Assembly: GCA_030834835.1 (NCBI GenBank)
Contig: JAUQXD010000826.1
Span: forward strand, 1-7,282
DNA: 7,282 bases
Source of the DNA: Thermoflexales bacterium
GTDB taxonomy: Bacteria > Chloroflexota > Anaerolineae > Fen-1058
Reading direction: 5' to 3'
The translations under genes and the position numbers were made by a program. Shown one piece after another: positions 5,255 to 7,282 of the stretch (the first letter of the stretch is position 1; every line of letters begins with the position of its first letter). Under the pieces are notes generated by a model. That model had not been told where the DNA came from, made no database searches, and was given only the letters and a program-made list of their open reading frames with translations.

Positions 5255-5662
5255 ATGAATGATCAGACCAACATCCAGATCGTGCAGAAACTCTATCAGG
5301 CCTTCACGGCCGGTGACGGGCCGGGCATTTTCAGCGTCATCGCGCCCGACATTGATTGGGTCTTCAATGGCCGCTCGACGGATGTGCCCTTTGCGGGGCA
5401 TTTTCGCGGCCACGTCGAACTGATGAATTTCTTCGGCGCCGTAGCCCAGACCGCCGAAGTGATTGAGTTTGGCCCGCACGAACTGTACGCCTTCGACGAC
5501 AAAGTCGTTTCGCTGGGCGGCGAGCGGGTGCGCGCCAGAGCGACCGGCAAAGTCTTTGAAACCGATTGGATTCACTTCTACACGATCAAAGACGGCCAGA
5601 TCATACGGCTGCGTGAATACTACGACACCGCGACGATGGCCGAAGCGTTTCGCGCCGATTGA
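5255..5662 (+). CDS. SnoaL-like / NTF2-fold protein
   Basis: A 135-residue cytoplasmic protein with the SnoaL-like pattern: an N-terminal helix (NIQIVQKLYQAFTAGDGPGI), then APDIDWVFNG, PFAGHFRGHVELMNFF, the strand FGPHELYAFDDKVVSLGG, and a closing pair TDWIHFYTIKDGQIIRLREY followed by YDTATMAEAF. These small cone-shaped proteins bind hydrophobic ligands or act as isomerases, cyclases or hydrolases, and the substrate cannot be read from sequence. The ATG at 5255 is preceded by GAGGAA at five bases. A longer frame from 5036 is open but would run through a terminator and promoter element, so it is rejected. The 135-residue length is normal for the family. It is first in a tight plus-strand series (10, 37 and 27 bp gaps). 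Confidence 0.9.
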   Translation: MNDQTNIQIVQKLYQAFTAGDGPGIFSVIAPDIDWVFNGRSTDVPFAGHFRGHVELMNFFGAVAQTAEVIEFGPHELYAFDDKVVSLGGERVRARATGKVFETDWIHFYTIKDGQIIRLREYYDTATMAEAFRAD

Positions 5663-5672
5663 GAGGCCAGCC

Positions 5673-5798
5673 ATGAAACCGATCGTTGAGCCTGATGAAG
5701 CAGCCGCGCTGAACTGGTGCGCGCGGATCGTCAAACGCCCGATCGACACGATCGGGCCGGCGTCGTCCGGCGGTCGGCGCACGATCGTGAGTCGGTGA
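5673..5798 (+). CDS. Small hypothetical protein, 41 residues
   Basis: A short frame starting 10 bp after the SnoaL-like stop, with GAGAGG six bases before its ATG. The product, beginning MKPIVEPDEAAALNWCARIV, has a mixed acidic first half and a basic Arg/Ser-rich end (GGRRTIVSR). There is no signal peptide or membrane segment and I recognise no family. A 9-bp hairpin lies inside it (5737-5757). The good ribosome site and operon-like position favour translation; the short length, the lack of a domain and the repetitive CGATCG content argue for chance or a remnant of a longer gene. Confidence 0.4.
   Translation: MKPIVEPDEAAALNWCARIVKRPIDTIGPASSGGRRTIVSR
5737..5757 (+). other. 9-bp stem with three-base loop inside the 41-residue ORF
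   Basis: GCCCGATCG (5737-5745) pairs perfectly with CGATCGGGC (5749-5757) across ACA. Both arms contain CGATCG, the hexamer over-represented throughout the window, so the stem may simply be two such hexamers side by side. There is no U-tract. Confidence 0.4.
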
Positions 5799-5835
5799 AG
5801 TTGAGGATGCCGTCCACGCTGACGGGAGATTGATC

Positions 5836-6441
5836 ATGCTGACAACCATCACGGCGATGCAGATGAAGAAGCCGATCGGCCCTATGCGCAACTTCAATCC
5901 GATCAAAGTGGCGCGCTACGAGAAGGACTGCTGGGTGGCGTACTATCAACGCCGCTGGTTCACACTGCTGCGCCTGTTGATCGGCCTGATCCGCTCGACG
6001 TATGGACTATCGTTGTTTCAGGCGATCCGCGCTGCTTTTCCGGCCACGCGCGCGCAGTTGGCGTTTGCGCCGCAGGCTAATGACGTGCCAAAAGCGATCG
6101 AATTCATGCGCCAGTTCTTTGCACAGACCAAAGCCATTCATCACGAAGATTTCGATCCGATCGAGGCCGCTCGCGCTGAAGTAAGTTGGTGGGTGGTGCA
6201 TCGCAAGTTCTTCGGCCACAGCGACCGGCCCGAAGTCACCGAAGCGGTGGCCTGTGCCTATGCGACCGCCTACAATTTGCCGCCGTCGACGGTGTGGGAA
6301 GCGGCCCAGTATCGCGCCCAGGCGATAGTCTATTCGGATGCCTGGGTAGGCAGCGCGCGCAACCCTGACAGTCCGCTGCTGGCGAAAGAAGAAGCCGCCT
6401 TGATCAAATCGTATACGGCGCTGAAGAAGGCAGTGAGTTAG
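5836..6441 (+). CDS. Conserved hypothetical protein with two related halves
   Basis: A 201-residue, mostly helical protein that I do not recognise by name. GGGAG seven bases before the ATG at 5836 is preferred over an in-frame TTG two codons earlier. The protein contains an internal repeat. Residues 20-34 (FNPIKVARYEKDCWV) match 106-120 (FDPIEAARAEVSWWV), and later in each half a YGL or YNL segment leads into AIRAAFPATRAQ (63-74) or WEAAQYRAQ (154-162). It resembles two copies of a ~65-residue helical module, each with an invariant F-x-P-I-x2-A-R-x-E-x3-W-V signature. A moderately hydrophobic stretch, LLRLLIGLIRS (44-54), is too short for a clear membrane span. No signal peptide. It sits 37 bp after the small ORF and 27 bp before the hydrolase gene, suggesting co-expression. 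Confidence 0.82.
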   Translation: MLTTITAMQMKKPIGPMRNFNPIKVARYEKDCWVAYYQRRWFTLLRLLIGLIRSTYGLSLFQAIRAAFPATRAQLAFAPQANDVPKAIEFMRQFFAQTKAIHHEDFDPIEAARAEVSWWVVHRKFFGHSDRPEVTEAVACAYATAYNLPPSTVWEAAQYRAQAIVYSDAWVGSARNPDSPLLAKEEAALIKSYTALKKAVS

Positions 6442-6468
6442 TCTGATAGTCGATCTATGGAGGCCGTC

Positions 6469-7176
6469 ATGACCGATCGAGTCACGCTTGAACCCGTCGA
6501 TGCCGCCGATGTCACGATTGTTGTCGACAACTCGATCGATCTTCTGCTGACCAACGAGCGGATCGCGCAGCGCGCGCCGCTTCATCCCAATTGGTCGGAA
6601 CGCGAGCAGTTGATCGCCGAGCACGGCTATTCGCTGCTGCTCACCATCCAGTCCAACGGGCGCACCGAATCGATCTTGTATGATGCGGGACTGGGCCGCC
6701 ATACGGTCGCTCATAACCTGGATGTGCTGGGGCTAAATGTGCGCGACATTCGCGCCGTTGTCCTGTCACACGGTCACGCCGATCATCACGGCGGTCTTGA
6801 AGGGTTATACGATCGCGTCGGGCGGCGCGCCATGCCGCTGGTGCTGCATCCCGATGCGTGGCATGAACGGCGTGTCGTGTTCCCGACCGGTGTTGAAATC
6901 CGCATGCCGCCGCCCAGCCACAACGATCTCGATCGCGAAGGCTGGGACATCATCGAAGAGCGCGGCCCGTCGATTTTGCTGGAAAACAAGGTACTGGTGA
7001 CGGGACAGGTCGATCGCGTCACCGATTTTGAGAAGGGCTTCCCCTTGCAACACGTTCACACCGATCACGGCTGGGAACCGGACACGTGGATCTGGGACGA
7101 TCAAGCTGTGGTGTGTCACGTCAAGGGCAAAGGGTTGGTGGCACGGCTCTCACAAAGTCGCAGTTTGTCATGCTGA
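6469..7176 (+). pseudogene. MBL-fold metallo-hydrolase gene broken at its 3' end
   Basis: Encodes 235 residues of a metallo-beta-lactamase-fold hydrolase resembling the dihydropterin-type (MptE-like) MBL group. Visible are ILYDAGLG (69-76), the metal motif H101-x-H103-x-D105-H106 in VLSHGHADHHGGL, and VTGQVDRVTDFEKGF (177-191), followed by WEPD and a DDQA strand. GGAGG five bases before the ATG at 6469 decides the start over the ATG at 6457. Family members continue after GKGLV with a TGC-H-AG motif and a GGFHL motif carrying further metal ligands, for about 270-290 residues. Here the homology ends at GKGLV (220-224), and the last residues (about 228-235) are read from a palindromic element. 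The product probably lacks a complete metal site. A short functional form cannot be excluded. Confidence 0.75.
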
Positions 7177-7271
7177 GCGCAGCGAAGCATCTCTTGCGCA
7201 GGCGTAGAGACCCTTCGCTACGCTCAGGGTGACGCCCTTTTGGCTACACCTGCACAATTTGCGACGTTTGT
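7152..7271. mobile_element. MITE/REP-like palindromic element with terminal inverted repeats
   Basis: A non-coding ~120-bp element. ACAAAGTCGCAGTTTGT (7152-7168) and the reverse complement of 7254-7271 match at 15 of 17 bases with one gap, as terminal inverted repeats. Inside, 7167-7193 and the complement of 7206-7232 match at 22 of 27. Both carry the core CTGAGCG-AGCGAAG, known from palindromic repeats in many bacterial genomes. Each inner arm also folds on itself (ATGCT with AGCAT; ACCCT with AGGGT). No target-site duplication is visible in the flanks, of which only 11 bp remain on the right. It interrupts the 3' part of the MBL-fold gene. Mobilisation by a transposase in trans is inference. 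Confidence 0.7.
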
Positions 7272-7282
7272 AAATGGACTTT

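Noticed and set aside
6007..6714. Minus-strand frame of 235 codons
   Set aside because: It overlaps two plus-strand genes with good ribosome sites, one with MBL motifs, and shows no domain of its own.

Overview
The window reads as ordinary chromosomal DNA of a moderately GC-rich bacterium. Chloroflexota (Anaerolineae-like) is my best guess, from the look of the hypothetical proteins, the octamer-type intergenic repeat and the CTGAGCG-AGCGAAG palindromic element. No marker gene here proves the lineage. The hexamer CGATCG occurs 26 times in 7.3 kb, about ten times what base composition predicts.

Minus-strand half (1-4406), read from high to low coordinates. Two tandem paralogues of an unrecognised ~280-residue family (4406-3522 and 3410-2577) are followed by a small lipoprotein with an emfourin-like domain (2525-2052). 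These three look like one transcript from a sigma70-like promoter at 4499-4470, with a strong intercistronic hairpin between the paralogues. A second promoter (2016-1988) precedes a ~195-nt leader, then a membrane-anchored PIN-TRAM protein of the YacL type (1786-707), then cysS, cut by the window edge (566-1). The leader holds an intrinsic terminator only ~30 nt before the PIN-TRAM start. It also holds an upstream segment that could pair with the terminator's 5' arm instead, the arrangement expected of transcription attenuation. The PIN-TRAM to cysS gap holds inverted arrays of an 8-nt AT-rich repeat.

Plus-strand half (4676-7282), divergent from the first. An SRPBCC (START-like) gene has lost its usual C-terminal helix to a stop codon. 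It is followed by a terminator and then by a diverged second copy of the ~50-nt sequence found in the divergent promoter region. This second copy sits immediately upstream of a SnoaL-like gene. Closely spaced behind it are a 41-residue ORF, a 201-residue protein built from two related halves, and an MBL-fold hydrolase gene. The last is broken at its 3' end by a ~120-bp palindromic MITE/REP-like element, so it probably lacks part of its metal site.

I see no rRNA, tRNA, CRISPR array, transposase or phage gene. The features most worth a second look are the attenuator-like leader, the duplicated promoter element, the paralogue pair with conserved His/Cys pairs, and the element inserted into the hydrolase gene.
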